NCBI GenBank assembly: GCA_963783095.1
Contig: CAWAMR010000004.1
Span: forward strand, 1 to 64,000
Direction of reading: 5' to 3'
Length of the DNA: 64,000 nucleotides
Origin: CAWAMR01 sp963783095
GTDB lineage: Bacteria > Planctomycetota > Planctomycetia > Gemmatales > Gemmataceae
Under the pieces are notes generated by a model that made no database searches, was not told the origin of the DNA, and saw nothing but the letters and a program-made list of their open reading frames with translations. Numbering within the stretch: position 1 is the stretch's first letter; every line of letters starts with the position of its first letter. A program made the position numbers and the translations under genes. This document shows, one piece after another, positions 18,546 to 28,399 of the stretch.

Positions 18546-20372
18546 TTAGCCGTCCAAAGGGCATCGGTCCCAGATGTTCCGCGACCGGTCCAAGCATGGC
18601 CGCCGGCATGAACAACAGTGCACCCACCAGCAGGATGATTCCCAGAAGAAAGATCCCGAAAGTGATCGTGTCGGTCCGGAGAGTGCCAACCGTGAACGGA
18701 GTTGGTTTTTTGGCTCCCAGGCTTGCCGCGAAAGCGATTGGGGCGATGATCGGCAGGAACCGGCCGAACAACATCACCAGGCCGGTGGCAATGTCCCAGT
18801 GCGGGCTATAGGGCGCAGGCGGGCTGAGGTTGTCTTCGGGCCGGTTGAAGCCCCAGGTCTGTTGAAGGCCGCCAAATTCCGAGCCGTTGTTGGCCGAAGC
18901 CGAACTGAACTCATAGAGGATCTGCGACAGGCCGTGCGAACCCGGATTGCTGGTGGATTTGCCGCCCCAGCCCGTCGCGGCGAACAGTCCTGTTGCGCCC
19001 AGGATCAGAATCGGGTGAACCAGCAGGGCCAGCACGGCCAGCTTCAGCTCGCGCGCCTCGACCTTTTTGCCCAGGTACTCGGGCGTACGTCCGACCAGCA
19101 GACCCGGCGAGGAAAACGGCGATGATGATATAAATCAGCATGTTGATCAGCCCGACCCCTTTGCCTCCGAAGACGCAGTTGATCCATAGGCCGAAGAAAG
19201 GGGACAGGCCGGCCAGCGGGTTCAGGCTGTCGTGCATGCAGTTGACCGAACCGCATGTCGCGGCCGTGGTAATTGCCGCGAACGTGGCCCCGGCCGATGT
19301 GCCGAAACGCAGCTCTTTGCCTTCCAGGTTTCCCAGCGACTGGTCTACCGGCAGACCGGCCATCGCAGGGATCGATTTCTCGACTCGATCGCCATGAGCA
19401 TTCCGCATAACGAGCGTCCGGGCAGGCTGGTCCGTCAGAGCCGGGTTTGGCCTGCAGCGTGTCCCAATAGATCGCCCAGACAATCATGCCGACGAACATG
19501 AATAGCATCACGCCGTAGATCATCGCTGCGTGCCGCATTGTTCTTCAGCATCTTCCCAAACATGACGACCAGCGAGAACGGGAAGATCAGGATGTTGACG
19601 CACGACAGGAAATTGCTCAAGGCACTGGGGTTCTCGTAGGGATGGGCGGAGTTGGCACCGAAGTAGCCGCCGCCGTTCGTCCCAAGATGCTTGATCGGCA
19701 GAAGGACCGCGACGGGACCGCGGGCGATGACTTGTGGCACTGGCTGGCCATCGGGCGTCGTTCCCATCGCTCCGGGTTCGAGCGTGGGAACGGTTGCGGC
19801 CTTTTCGAACGTCATCGGCATCCCGTCCGCCATCAAGATCACCCCCATGACCAGGCTGGCCGGGAAAAACACATAAGCCACCATCCGCCACATGTCCAGG
19901 TAATAGTTCCCCATGTGGGGATCGCTTCGCAATGCGCGGGTGATGGCGGCCAGCGCACAAAAACCAACGCTGGCCGAAACGAACATGTACCAGCCGATGA
20001 CTACCACCTGGCTGAAGTAAGACAGATGCTGTTCGCCGCAGTAGTGCTGCAAATCCGTGTTGGTGAGGAAGGAACAGGCCGTGTGGAAGATCGTGGTGGG
20101 GGCAAGCATGGTCTTGCCGTCCGGGTTCAACGGCAGCGCAGGCCTGCAGTGCAAGGACAAGCGTATCCAAAGAGGAACATGACCGTATTGAACAGCAGCA
20201 TGGCGACCGCGTACTGCTTCCAGTTCTGGGGGCCGGTATTAACGCGTTGCTCAATCCAGTGTAACCATTTTGGCGGGCGATATCGGCCATCGGCGATTCT
20301 TGCGAGGTAAATTCCAAGGGGTATGGACAGAACCACTGTCGTTCCGACGATCAATGAGGGAAGGAGCCACAT
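18546..20372 (-). pseudogene. kdpA: Potassium-transporting ATPase subunit A, several frameshifts
   Basis: KdpA is the potassium channel subunit. It starts at ATG 20372 (MWLLPSLIVGTTVVLSIPLG). Selectivity-filter regions are recognisable: CSFLTNTDLQHYCGEQHLSY, LLPIKHLGTNGGGYFGANSA, TAATCGSVNCMHDSLNPLAG and SANNGSEFGG. Frame breaks occur near 20150, 19550, 19450 and 19090. The C-terminus (MLGPVAEHLG) blurs near 18560, where the stop is uncertain. Order kdpA-kdpB-kdpC on the minus strand is the normal operon; no kdpD/kdpE sensor pair lies in the window. Confidence 0.82.
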
Positions 20373-20498
20373 TACAAGGGCCTTTCGCTGTCAGACTTCG
20401 TGCGGTACTCCGTTTCAAATGTGCGGTTCACGCATGTCTCCGACTCGATTCGGCACAGCACGCAACGATCGGAACTGACGGCCTCAGCACGTTCCCCG

Positions 20499-20690
20499 TT
20501 ATTGAGGAAACGGCTTACCCTCGTTGTGCTTTCGCGCAAGTTGCTCCAATAACTCAAAGGCACCAACCTCAAAAAACCGCGTCATGTCCCAGCCCGGAGG
20601 TAAGTGCCGGATGGCATTTTCGATGTCTTCCAGCAACTTTCGGTCTAGTGATAAGCATACAGAAACCTTGCCTTGCTGCTCGTTCGACAT
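20499..20690 (-). CDS. Short ribbon-helix-helix-like protein
   Basis: ATG at 20690 follows a GGGGG-rich site. The 63 residues read MSNEQQGKVSVCLSLDRKLL, then EDIENAIRHLPPGW and FEVGAFELLEQLARKH: a beta strand followed by two helices, the layout of MetJ/Arc-type repressors and CopG antitoxins. No partner toxin is adjacent. It lies 127 nt upstream of kdpA on the same strand, so it may be co-transcribed with or regulate that operon (inference). Confidence 0.45.
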   Translation of the reverse strand: MSNEQQGKVSVCLSLDRKLLEDIENAIRHLPPGWDMTRFFEVGAFELLEQLARKHNEGKPFPQ

Positions 20691-20699
20691 CGCAACCCC

Positions 20700-21136
20700 C
20701 TTCTCTAACAGTAAGACCGGTACTGTTGCGCAACTGCGTGGACCAACTGCCCGCACCGGTTTTTCCCCAGTTGGCGCAAGTGGAGGTTGAGGAATGGCAA
20801 ATTCCATGCCGCCCGCTGGATGTCCTGACCGACCTGGAGAAAGACGCCGTTGCTTGCCGGCGGCAACTGGTCCTGATTCATGCAGCTTTCGACCAAGCCC
20901 GTGCATCTCGCATTGCTTCGGAAATAACGGGTTGCAGGACAGCAGGACGACATAACTCGTTGCTAGACGAACCTGAGATGATTGCAATAAGCCCGACCAG
21001 ACTTGCAACATGCATGAACGAACCTACTAATTCGCACGCTTGATGAGACGATCCGAGCCCGGCTTCACTTCTCGTTCAACGAGGAATGACGCGCCAGTCA
21101 CTCATCGACCAGTTCGCGCAGACTACAATCCAAGAT
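20700..21136. other. Region without a recognised gene
   Basis: The plus frame to 21043 is open and has some natural-looking stretches (VLTDLEKDAVACRRQLVLIH), but no start site, motif or family was found. It is probably a gene remnant. Confidence 0.3.
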
Positions 21137-21361
21137 ATGAGGACCACACCAAGCCGAAAGATTGTACTCGCCCAACTGCCGGTTCCCCCGCTCGGGCCAG
21201 ACCCAGTGCGCGGCAACGTCCCTCTTGCCGCTGCCTACCTCAAGCTTTGGGCCGAGAAACAGCACCTCACCCCTCACTACGACATCCAGATCTTGCCAGC
21301 CTACGACGCGAACACCTTGGGCGACCATGCCCCGACTTTGCCTGGTCTGGACAGTGTTTGA
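21137..21361 (+). pseudogene. B12-binding radical-SAM protein, N-terminal fragment
   Basis: From ATG 21137 the frame reads IVLAQLPVPPLGPDPVRGNV, then PLAAAYLKLWAEKQ and YDIQILPAYDANTLGDHA. This is the opening Rossmann strand and helix of cobalamin-binding radical-SAM enzymes ('LPxPP...RGNVPLAAAYL'). It ends after 74 residues, well before any CxxxCxxC cluster, followed by about 200 bp without a gene. Confidence 0.6.
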
Positions 21362-21576
21362 CTAAAAACTCCGCGACGCCCTATACCTTCCGGCGGCAAG
21401 CTCCTTGAGGACATGTTCTCCGCCACCTCAATTGGAGGATGCCCGCGGGAGCACTTCCACGTCGTTATGGAAATCACGTATTTCCCCGTCGCGGTGCGCG
21501 TAAGAGAGTGAAGTCGGGAGAATAGCAAATTGGGATATGGAAGTCGCCTCCTTGTCATCCGACGACAAGTTTCTAG

Positions 21577-21835
21577 TGTCCTGAGTTATAAATTCGTTTC
21601 ACAAGTATGATTGATCTTCTCGAAGATCAATTCGGCGCTGGCGGTCCAGACAAAGGGCTTGGGATTTTGATTATGTTTTGCTGGTGGGTGTGAAGTGCAC
21701 CACATAACGCGAGTGCCTTTGCAACCAACGCTCCACGCGGGGTGTCTTATGGGTGCCGTAGTTGTCCATGATCAGATGGATCTTTATGGTTTGGTGACCA
21801 TTTCCTTCAAAGTCTTCGTGCGATAGGGTGAAGGA
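21577..21835 (-). mobile_element. Degraded IS630-type transposase remnant
   Basis: Read leftward, one frame gives IHLIMDNYGTHKTPRVERWL followed by RYVVHFTPTS, the second-Asp motif and following strand of IS630 transposases. After an apparent deletion, PFVWTASAELIFEKI and a stop follow, the family's usual C-terminus. The WLNQVE-type Glu motif is missing. It is a different IS from the intact element at 8908. Confidence 0.65.
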
Positions 21836-22109
21836 TGACGGAAAACGGAAGTCCGGGGAAGACTGCTGGTGCTTTCGTTACGTGATTCGGTCGAGAAAGT
21901 GTGCGAATTGGGGATAGCGCACAAAGCCGAATGGAACGGCGGCGTGGTTCAAGCTTTCTTTATGTGGACTTTTTCTTTGGTAAATCGCTGGTTTCGTGGA
22001 CTTCGCGGCATTGGCACAAGAGGTGCATACAAGTTCAATGAAATCGAAGGCGGTTGATCTATCCAGTTAAAGGGGATGCCACCTTCTCTGGGCTCCAACG
22101 GAGGTCGTC

Positions 22110-23042
22110 ATGGCTATGCAATCACGCGTAGAGTTTCCAATGCCGCAGTTCCAATTAGGCATGACAAGTTTTTTCGCGGTAGCGGTGTTCGTGGTCCTGC
22201 TTGCCGTCAGCGTCCTGGCGGGAGTCCTTTGCGGTCAAGTGAACCAGACTTCGGGGGTGATAGTCGGCTTGGCGGGCGTCATCGTTTCAGGTCTGATCGC
22301 CAGTGCAATCAAGGTGGCGAACCAGTGGGAACTCGCGATCGTCCTGCGGCTCGGGACATTCCAGGGAATCCGTGGGCCGGGGCTGTTTTGGATCGTGCCG
22401 ATCATTGACCGGGTGCGACTTATGGACACTCGCGTACTCACGGAGGACATCCGCCGGCAGGAGGTTATCACCCGTGACAACGTGCCTGTCTCCATCGACG
22501 GCGTATTGTTTTTCAAAGTCGTCAACGTCGAAGACGCAGTCATGCGGATTCAGGACTACGCCTACGGCATCAAGCAACTGGCGTCAACCGCGCTTCGCGA
22601 CGTAGTCGGGGGCGTGACGCTGGATGAACTGTTGGCTGAGCGCGACCGGATCGGCAAAATGGTCCAGGAAGTCGTAGGCAAACAGGCTCGCGAGTGGGGC
22701 CTGGAGGTCACCGGTATTCGGTTACAGCAGATCGACATGCCCGAGGAACTGAAGAAGATCATGTCCCGCCAGGCGGCCGCCGAGCGGGAGAAGCGTGCCA
22801 CCATCACCAAGGCGGAAGGCGATCGCCTGGCGGCGGAGAACCTGGCGGCGGCGGCTGCGGTGATGTCCGCCAGCCCCGGCGCGATGCAGCTCCGTACCTT
22901 GCAGACGATCGACGGCTTGGGGCCTGCGGCGTCGAACACGGTGGTCATCGCAGTGCCGATCGAGATCATGGAACTCGTGAAACAGGCCGGAAAGGCCCTG
23001 CACCGTAACGGCAGGGCAGCGGTCCTGGGCTCGGGGCACTAA
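22110..23042 (+). CDS. Slipin/stomatin family (SPFH) membrane protein
   Basis: The 310-residue protein starts at ATG 22110 with GGAGG 6 nt upstream. Two hydrophobic segments (about 18-42 and 48-68) precede the SPFH domain: VANQWELAIVLRLGTFQGIR, GPGLFWIVPIIDRVRLMDTR, then DNVPVSIDGVLFFKVVN and the Glu/Ala-rich coiled coil (RQAAAEREKRATITKAEGD). Slipins form oligomeric membrane microdomain scaffolds. It usually pairs with a NfeD protease partner, which is absent here. Its position at the edge of the stress cluster is typical. Confidence 0.85.
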   Translation: MAMQSRVEFPMPQFQLGMTSFFAVAVFVVLLAVSVLAGVLCGQVNQTSGVIVGLAGVIVSGLIASAIKVANQWELAIVLRLGTFQGIRGPGLFWIVPIIDRVRLMDTRVLTEDIRRQEVITRDNVPVSIDGVLFFKVVNVEDAVMRIQDYAYGIKQLASTALRDVVGGVTLDELLAERDRIGKMVQEVVGKQAREWGLEVTGIRLQQIDMPEELKKIMSRQAAAEREKRATITKAEGDRLAAENLAAAAAVMSASPGAMQLRTLQTIDGLGPAASNTVVIAVPIEIMELVKQAGKALHRNGRAAVLGSGH

Positions 23043-23105
23043 GCCGTCACTTGGAAACAAGAACCATGAAACGAGCAAGTCGCAGAAAGCCATGACCGCG
23101 CTCGC

Positions 23106-23204
23106 GTTGACCGATTTAACTTTCAAAGTCTGCTTATCAAGTACATCACCATCTCGGGCGGAGTCCTGCATCTGACCGGTTACTCCGAAACGATCCAAAA
23201 ATAG
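23106..23204 (+). pseudogene. Possible BON-domain fragment
   Basis: A short open stretch reads ITISGGVLHLTGYSETIQK before a stop, resembling the central strand of BON domains ('GVVTLTGYV'). There is no start site. It may be the leftover end of a BON gene; chance similarity is possible. Confidence 0.25.
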
Positions 23205-23230
23205 AACGGGGAGACGTTCCGCGGCGGCGC

Positions 23231-24373
23231 TCATGAAGGACTGCACCCGAGGTAGGCCTGTGGTGAAAGGCTGGTGGCAAGCATCACCATGTTGATATCA
23301 TGGTGGTCGATCCATGTTTTGGTTGATCGATGTGTCGGATCGGACCAGAAAGCCTCGATGCGTTCAGCAAGTGATCGGTACTGCTGCAAACGCTCGCTTA
23401 CGGTCACCAGCGCTTGGTTTCGCTGCACCAACCTGCTGATCTGAGGCAGCCCGTGAATGCCGATCGCAAGGCCAAGCTCGCGAAATGCCAGGCGATGCTC
23501 GGCGGGACGGCGGAGTAAAATTGACCAGTCCAGCAGTTGGAAGCTACGCTCGGCGTCGACCAAGAGTTGATGCAACAGTTCGTGACGCACAATTCCTCGC
23601 TCGAATATCAACTCGGTCAGACGGGTCGCGGCATCCAAAAGTCCACCAATCCCGAGCGGGTCTTCGGTGGCCCAGCGGCCTTGCGCACACATCTGGGTCA
23701 AGTTAACAATGGCGGGGGTCAAGTCCGTCCCGTCAGCCTGGTCAAAACCTGGGGCTGTTTGCAACTCCAAACACGTAATCAGTCCATCCAGCGGATCGTG
23801 TTGGCCCATGGAGGAAATCAGAGGTCGGCTTAGGTCGATGCTCATCTTCCACACAAGTCGCTTTGGACTTCCGGAAGCGATTCTGTAGGAAAAGGCATTG
23901 AAAGCGGTTGCCGCCAACTCAGCGGCCCATTGCCGAAAGTGAGGCTCATCGGTCTCCTGGCCCATGCGGAAGAGGGCGTGCATCCATTTCGTTAGGTAAT
24001 GGAAGTACTGACCATCCTGATGCCATTCCAGTTGCGAATCCGCTGGCTGATCCGGTCCTCGCTCATTCTGTGGTTTGCCGATGCGAAGGCCACCACGCGT
24101 AGGATGCCGCTCGCCTTCTTCGTCGGGCAACCCGCTGATCCAACCCTGACGCGGGTCGTCATCTCGATGGCGACCGAGGACATGATGCACCTGATCGACG
24201 AGTTGTCGTGCGAACTGCAAATACCGATCGTTGCCAGTTTGCCGAGCGAGGCCGAGGAAGTTACAGACCGCAAACGCGTCGGTCCAGAGGTAGCGGCGTG
24301 GCTTCGCTTTTCCGGAGACGCCGGTGCTGTCTGCGAATTCCTCCATCAGGGCTTGGGTGAGATCGGCTCTCAT
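23231..24373 (-). CDS. Conserved helical protein, possibly an (alpha/alpha)6-barrel
   Basis: The 380-residue protein starts at ATG 24373, which comes within 85 nt of the PCMT-esterase stop (same strand), so the two likely share a transcript. It has evenly spaced amphipathic helices with Trp/His/Gly turns (RYLWTDAFAVCNFLGLARQT, WHQDGQYFHYLTKWMHAL, LGIGGLLDAATRLTELIF) as in six-hairpin glycosidase-like or terpenoid-type barrels. The HQDGQYFHYLTKW region could line an active site. No catalytic family is certain. I recall such proteins next to stress genes, but cannot name one firmly. Confidence 0.55.
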   Translation of the reverse strand: MRADLTQALMEEFADSTGVSGKAKPRRYLWTDAFAVCNFLGLARQTGNDRYLQFARQLVDQVHHVLGRHRDDDPRQGWISGLPDEEGERHPTRGGLRIGKPQNERGPDQPADSQLEWHQDGQYFHYLTKWMHALFRMGQETDEPHFRQWAAELAATAFNAFSYRIASGSPKRLVWKMSIDLSRPLISSMGQHDPLDGLITCLELQTAPGFDQADGTDLTPAIVNLTQMCAQGRWATEDPLGIGGLLDAATRLTELIFERGIVRHELLHQLLVDAERSFQLLDWSILLRRPAEHRLAFRELGLAIGIHGLPQISRLVQRNQALVTVSERLQQYRSLAERIEAFWSDPTHRSTKTWIDHHDINMVMLATSLSPQAYLGCSPS

Positions 24374-24455
24374 GCTGGGTCTCCAGACTTATGAGCCGCA
24401 CTCAATGCGTAGAAGTGTGCGGCTAGGTGGGCGTGCGATGTTCAGCAACCTCTCG

Positions 24456-26465
24456 TCATTCATCAATAATGGCAAAGGGATGCGGAGGTTCGTGCGCGGC
24501 AGATTGTTGAGTCGTGAGCGTGCTGACCGCCGAGGTCTCGTCAAACCAGATCCACTCGTCGAACTGGTTGGGGAGTGAGGCATCAAAATAGTGGCTCAAT
24601 CGCTCCGTTTCGGGGCGATAGATTACGCCGATTGCTCGTTCCAACCGTCTCTGCGCCAGTGCCGAGATCAACTGTTGATTCCGCGATTTTGTCAGCGGCA
24701 AGAAAAACGCATCGATCTCGGACAGGTGCATCAACCTCTCGTAGCTATCTGGGATAGCGGGGCGTACCTCTTTGATCTCCATTGCACCTTCCCAAGCCGA
24801 TGCCGCCGCCACGGTTCCGTGGTCGGTCCCCTGTCCAATAGCGAAGACCTCCTTGCCGAAGGCTTGCCGGCAAAGCTGGCCGACGTTGATCTGGCCGTGT
24901 TTGCCAAACTGCGTGGCAGCTGCATTACCGAGATGAGAGTTGTGTTCCCAGACCACCGCTTTGGAGCTACCTCCATACCGGCCGAGCAATGAACGCAGTG
25001 TCTCGAACATGTGGGTGTCGCGATGATTCCAGGACTCATCCGACCCATAATACATGATCCGGTAATACTGCTCCGCATCGGCGACGAGTCGGGCATTCAA
25101 TTGGGCGTCAAACAGATCTTCGCCGTCTTTAACGGCGGCAGCCACTCGACGCTGAGACAGTTCCTGAAGCATACGCACTGCTTCACGTTCGCAGCTTCGA
25201 TATCGGCCGGACAAAGTCGCGCGTCCGTACGTGGCGGGATCACCTTCCCAGGGCGACAAGCATCCATACCGGACTCTTGCCACCGCCGCAGCCTCGGGAT
25301 CGACACGATCGAGATACTTCAGCACACAATTCATGGAGGTGAATAGGCTGTAAAGATCCAGGCCGTAGAAACCGACGCGTTGCCCCGATGGTCGCTTGTG
25401 CAGGTTGAAATCGCGGAGCCAGTGAATGAAGTCGAGCACCTCTTGATTGCGCCACATCCACGTCGGGAATCGAGAGAACGCTTCCCAATCATGAGGCTCA
25501 TCACGCTCTTTGTGGGTGACAAAATCGTGAATCCGGTAGGCATCGGGCCAGTCCGCCTCGACCGCCACAAAATCAAAGTTCTTCTTTTCGATCAATGCCC
25601 TGGTGATGGCGGCTCGGATACGATAGAACTCCGACGTTCCGTGGCTCGCCTCGCCGATCAGCACTAGCCGCGCATTACCCACTCGATCCAGCAGAGGCTT
25701 TAAGTCGGCGTTTTCGATCGAAGAAAACGGCTCCGCGGCATCCCGTATGAGTTCGGGTAATCCGGGGCGAGCCTTGGTAGTCGATTTGCTACTCTGATTC
25801 GGTTTTTTGAACTGCCCTTCCTCTGCCCAACCGGCTTCGCCGATCAGGGGGACAAACCGAACTGCGCCCAACTCATCGTATTCGAAGTCGTCGTCGCCTC
25901 GTCGAATCGCGCGAATCAGTTGTTGAGAGTCGAGATCCTCACCGAGCGGAATGACGAGTCGTCCACCGATACGGAGTTGTTCCAACAGAGCCGGCGGTAT
26001 CGCCGGGCCGCCCGCCGCAACAACGATTGCGTCAAACGGAGCCGCTTCAGGCCAACCTCGCGTACCATCTCCGCAGCGCACCTGAATGTTCTCATAGCCC
26101 AACCGTTTGAGTCTTTCCCTGGCAGTGTCGGCCAATTCGCGATGCCGTTCGATCGTGAACACTTCTTTTGCGATCCGAGACAAAACCGCCGCTGCGTACC
26201 CCGAACCGGCACCGATTTCGAGAACCCGTTCATGAGGCGACAGTTCCAGCGCCTCGGCCATGTGCGCGACGACCAAGGGCTGTGAAATCGTCTGCCCGGA
26301 ACCGATCGGCAGCGGCACATTGCGATAAGCAAACTCCCGCATTTCCTCGGGCACAAACGCTTCGCGCGGGACGATCCGCATCGCGCGCAGGACAGCTTCG
26401 TCGCGAATTCCGAGAATCCGCAATTCATTCTCAACAAGTTGTTCTCGTTGCAGTTCATAACTCAT
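24456..26465 (-). CDS. Protein-L-isoaspartate methyltransferase fused to erythromycin esterase domain
   Basis: The 669-residue protein starts at ATG 26465. Residues about 1-215 are a PCMT: VPREAFVPEEMREFAYRNVP, IGSGQTISQPLVVAHMAEAL and the SAM-binding VLEIGAGSGYAAAVLSRIA; it repairs isoaspartyl damage in proteins. After a Lys/Ser linker, residues about 235-655 match the erythromycin-esterase family: LIGEASHGTSEFYRIRAAIT, VEADWPDAYRIHDFV, FYGLDLYSL, VWEHNSHLGN, GQGTDHGTVAAA, and a terminal AIGVIYRPETERLSHYFDA. Many members of that family are not resistance enzymes. Fusion of a repair enzyme to this domain fits a stress role. Confidence 0.82.
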   Translation of the reverse strand: MSYELQREQLVENELRILGIRDEAVLRAMRIVPREAFVPEEMREFAYRNVPLPIGSGQTISQPLVVAHMAEALELSPHERVLEIGAGSGYAAAVLSRIAKEVFTIERHRELADTARERLKRLGYENIQVRCGDGTRGWPEAAPFDAIVVAAGGPAIPPALLEQLRIGGRLVIPLGEDLDSQQLIRAIRRGDDDFEYDELGAVRFVPLIGEAGWAEEGQFKKPNQSSKSTTKARPGLPELIRDAAEPFSSIENADLKPLLDRVGNARLVLIGEASHGTSEFYRIRAAITRALIEKKNFDFVAVEADWPDAYRIHDFVTHKERDEPHDWEAFSRFPTWMWRNQEVLDFIHWLRDFNLHKRPSGQRVGFYGLDLYSLFTSMNCVLKYLDRVDPEAAAVARVRYGCLSPWEGDPATYGRATLSGRYRSCEREAVRMLQELSQRRVAAAVKDGEDLFDAQLNARLVADAEQYYRIMYYGSDESWNHRDTHMFETLRSLLGRYGGSSKAVVWEHNSHLGNAAATQFGKHGQINVGQLCRQAFGKEVFAIGQGTDHGTVAAASAWEGAMEIKEVRPAIPDSYERLMHLSEIDAFFLPLTKSRNQQLISALAQRRLERAIGVIYRPETERLSHYFDASLPNQFDEWIWFDETSAVSTLTTQQSAAHEPPHPFAIIDE

Positions 26466-27013
26466 TTGAGTGACCCTATTATTTTTCGGTTTTTCAGATG
26501 GTGCGATTTCTGTGCCGCAGCTAATAATCGCATTGAATTGACCTTAACTTGCGCATCCCTTCATGTCTTTTACCATTCCGTGTGGCATCGAACTCGCTTA
26601 CTACGCTACACAATGGGCATTGGAAAATGGGTAACCATTAACGCAAACGAAGTGCCGTTGGCCTTACCGGTTTTGCCAACTCGTTTTCAGTTGACGTACA
26701 GGCGCAGAAACGATGCATGGATGTGCGAAACTCGAAAGAGTGTGCGGAAGTCACACGTTCGACTTGACCGGAGGATAGGATAGTCGCCGGGAAAAAATGA
26801 GATGCTTTGGCGGCACGCGTAATGCAGACAAGAAATACCTAAAGCGATCTGTGCTATGCGAGCAAGAAAAACTTCGTGTGGCAGTTGAAGTTGCTCCATA
26901 TAAGTCCGATTCGTCATTCGGAGTCTGATCTTCGGGTCGAAATTGAACTGGCGTTGGTCGAAAAACGCTGTGAAAATTCGCCGAAACACAAAAATGAAAT
27001 GAGGAAAACTCCT
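26466..27013. other. Divergent promoter region between PCMT-esterase and hemerythrin genes
   Basis: The two flanking genes point away from each other, so both promoters should lie here. AT-rich tracts occur near 26480-26560. No supported gene, tRNA or clear terminator was found; the small frames present lack starts and motifs. Confidence 0.4.
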
Positions 27014-27427
27014 ATGGAAATCCTGCATCATAACTCAAAGCTCATTCAAGCTCATGCAGAACTTGAACTCGAATTGCAGCAGCTTGAGAAAGCAACACAA
27101 ACATTAACTCGCTGGTCAGCGAGTTTGGGCTCGATGCTGGCAACCACCAAGCATCGTCTTCGCGAACATTTTCAAATGGAGGAGCAAACGGGTTACTTCA
27201 ATTCTGTTCAGGAGCGAGTACCGCACTTGGTCGAAGAGTTCCGAGGAGAACATTCTCAACTGATGCAAACTCTTCAAGACATCCTTGAGGAAACAAAATC
27301 GGCCACCGAAATGGGAAATAGCTTGCATGAAAAGGTTCATACTTGGATTGAGGCTCTGCGAAGTCATGAGTCCAAGGAGAATCAACTGTTGATCGATTCG
27401 TTTGGTCAGACAACTAATGCCCATTGA
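27014..27427 (+). CDS. Hemerythrin-like (HHE) domain protein
   Basis: ATG 27014 was chosen because GAGG lies about 10 nt upstream; the open frame extends further back without a site. The 137 residues form four helices: ILHHNSKLIQAHAELELELQ, KHRLREHFQMEEQTGYF, VPHLVEEFRGEHSQLMQ, and LRSHESKENQLLIDSF. The HFQMEE, EEFRGEH and SHESKE pairs are the His/Glu di-iron ligands of the family. It would bind O2, NO or iron in the cytoplasm. Confidence 0.72.
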   Translation: MEILHHNSKLIQAHAELELELQQLEKATQTLTRWSASLGSMLATTKHRLREHFQMEEQTGYFNSVQERVPHLVEEFRGEHSQLMQTLQDILEETKSATEMGNSLHEKVHTWIEALRSHESKENQLLIDSFGQTTNAH

Positions 27428-27524
27428 AATTCCAGGACACAAGATTGGCATTCTGTTTGCTTCCATCGAATCGCGTATCGCCGATGGGGCGAGTTAACGA
27501 CAACACACCAAAAGAGTTCTTAAC

Positions 27525-27731
27525 ATGCTGTCCACCTATGAACTGCCGGCTGACCTATCCAGGCTGATCGATCGTGACGACTCTTGGCAAATCGACGAAT
27601 CGAACAATTACATGTAGGACATCGAACCGACGGCGCTGGCCCCCGGGCTTGCCAGTGTGAATCGCCTTGACGGGCAACTGGAACGCATAATCAAAGCATT
27701 CGAACAAGACGTTGAGGACTCATGTCCCTGA
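27525..27731 (+). pseudogene. Short ORF with in-frame amber, overlapping the kinase-like fragment
   Basis: From ATG 27525 (MLSTYELPADLSRLIDRDDS) the frame meets TAG at 27615 and then continues naturally (DIEPTALAPGLASVNRLDGQ, LERIIKAFEQDVEDS) to a stop at 27731 that overlaps the next ATG at 27722. The overlap suggests it once preceded the sensor kinase in an operon. The product is not recognised. Confidence 0.4.
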
Positions 27732-27900
27732 CCATTCGAAATCGGATTTTTCTGATACTGGTTCCACTCCTGCTGCTGGTGATCGTATTGGGAGTCAGTG
27801 GAGTTGTGCTGCTCTCACACCTTGGCGGGCGCATCGATGCCATTCTAAGAGAAAACTACGACAGCATCATTGACATGGCGCGACTCAATGAGGCGGTTGG
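27722..27900 (+). pseudogene. Sensor histidine kinase, N-terminal membrane segment only
   Basis: The frame from ATG 27722 gives SLTIRNRIFLILVPLLLLVI, a membrane helix, then GRIDAILRENYDSIIDMARL-NEA, the start of the periplasmic four-helix sensor domain found in KinB-type and other histidine kinases. At about 27900 the family match ends and the sequence continues into an inverted piece of a debranching-enzyme gene. No HAMP, His-box or ATPase domain follows. Confidence 0.6.
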
Positions 27901-28123
27901 CGTCGAGAATGATGGTACGACTTGGGATCGAATCTTCGGGACGATTGAAGAGATCGAGACGGACACCGCTGGCGTGTCGGCTGAAGATGGCGAAGTTAAC
28001 ACCGTTACCCCTCAGGTGTGCACCGAGCGGCAAGGCGATACCCGAACGGACAGATTGGATTTCGCATTGACTGAGCAGCCGTTCCAACTCACCCAGTTGA
28101 TCGGTACCGGCAATCCGATTCAT
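27897..28123 (-). pseudogene. Glycogen debranching enzyme (GlgX type), N-terminal fragment in inverted orientation
   Basis: On the minus strand from ATG 28123, preceded by GAGGAG, the frame gives SGIALPLGAHLRGNGVNFAI and FSRHASGVRLDLFN, the CBM48/N domain of isoamylase-type enzymes ('PLGATxxxxGVNFALFSxHAxxV'). It ends abruptly at the kinase fragment. It differs from the start of the intact GlgX at 50268, so it is the relic of a second gene. Confidence 0.65.
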
Positions 28124-28209
28124 CGAAATAGCTCCTTCCTCACGGTCAGCGCAAATGAAACCTGCAGAGTCTTGACGGGACAATAATGTCTCTGCCCCAC
28201 AAGTTTTTA

Positions 28210-28380
28210 CTACTTGTAACCGATCTTACACAAGAAATCCTTCCGCCATTTGATTTCGTTTTCGTCTTCAATGCCCTCGGGCGTGAATCCATCGACAACA
28301 TCCAGGATGCCACGCCCCTGATCCGTTCAGTAACCAACGGCTTATCGATCGAATCAAGAACCTCGAGACAAAACCGCAAT
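28210..28380 (-). pseudogene. Adenosine-specific kinase, C-terminal fragment
   Basis: The minus frame reads RGILDVVDGFTPEGIEDENE, then IKWRKDFLCKIGYK and stop. This is nearly the same as the last 35 residues of the intact protein at 60449-60934. Further upstream only a piece resembling its first residues (SIDKP) is seen, so the middle has been deleted. Confidence 0.7.
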
Positions 28381-28399
28381 TAAGCACCAGGGAGTTAAA

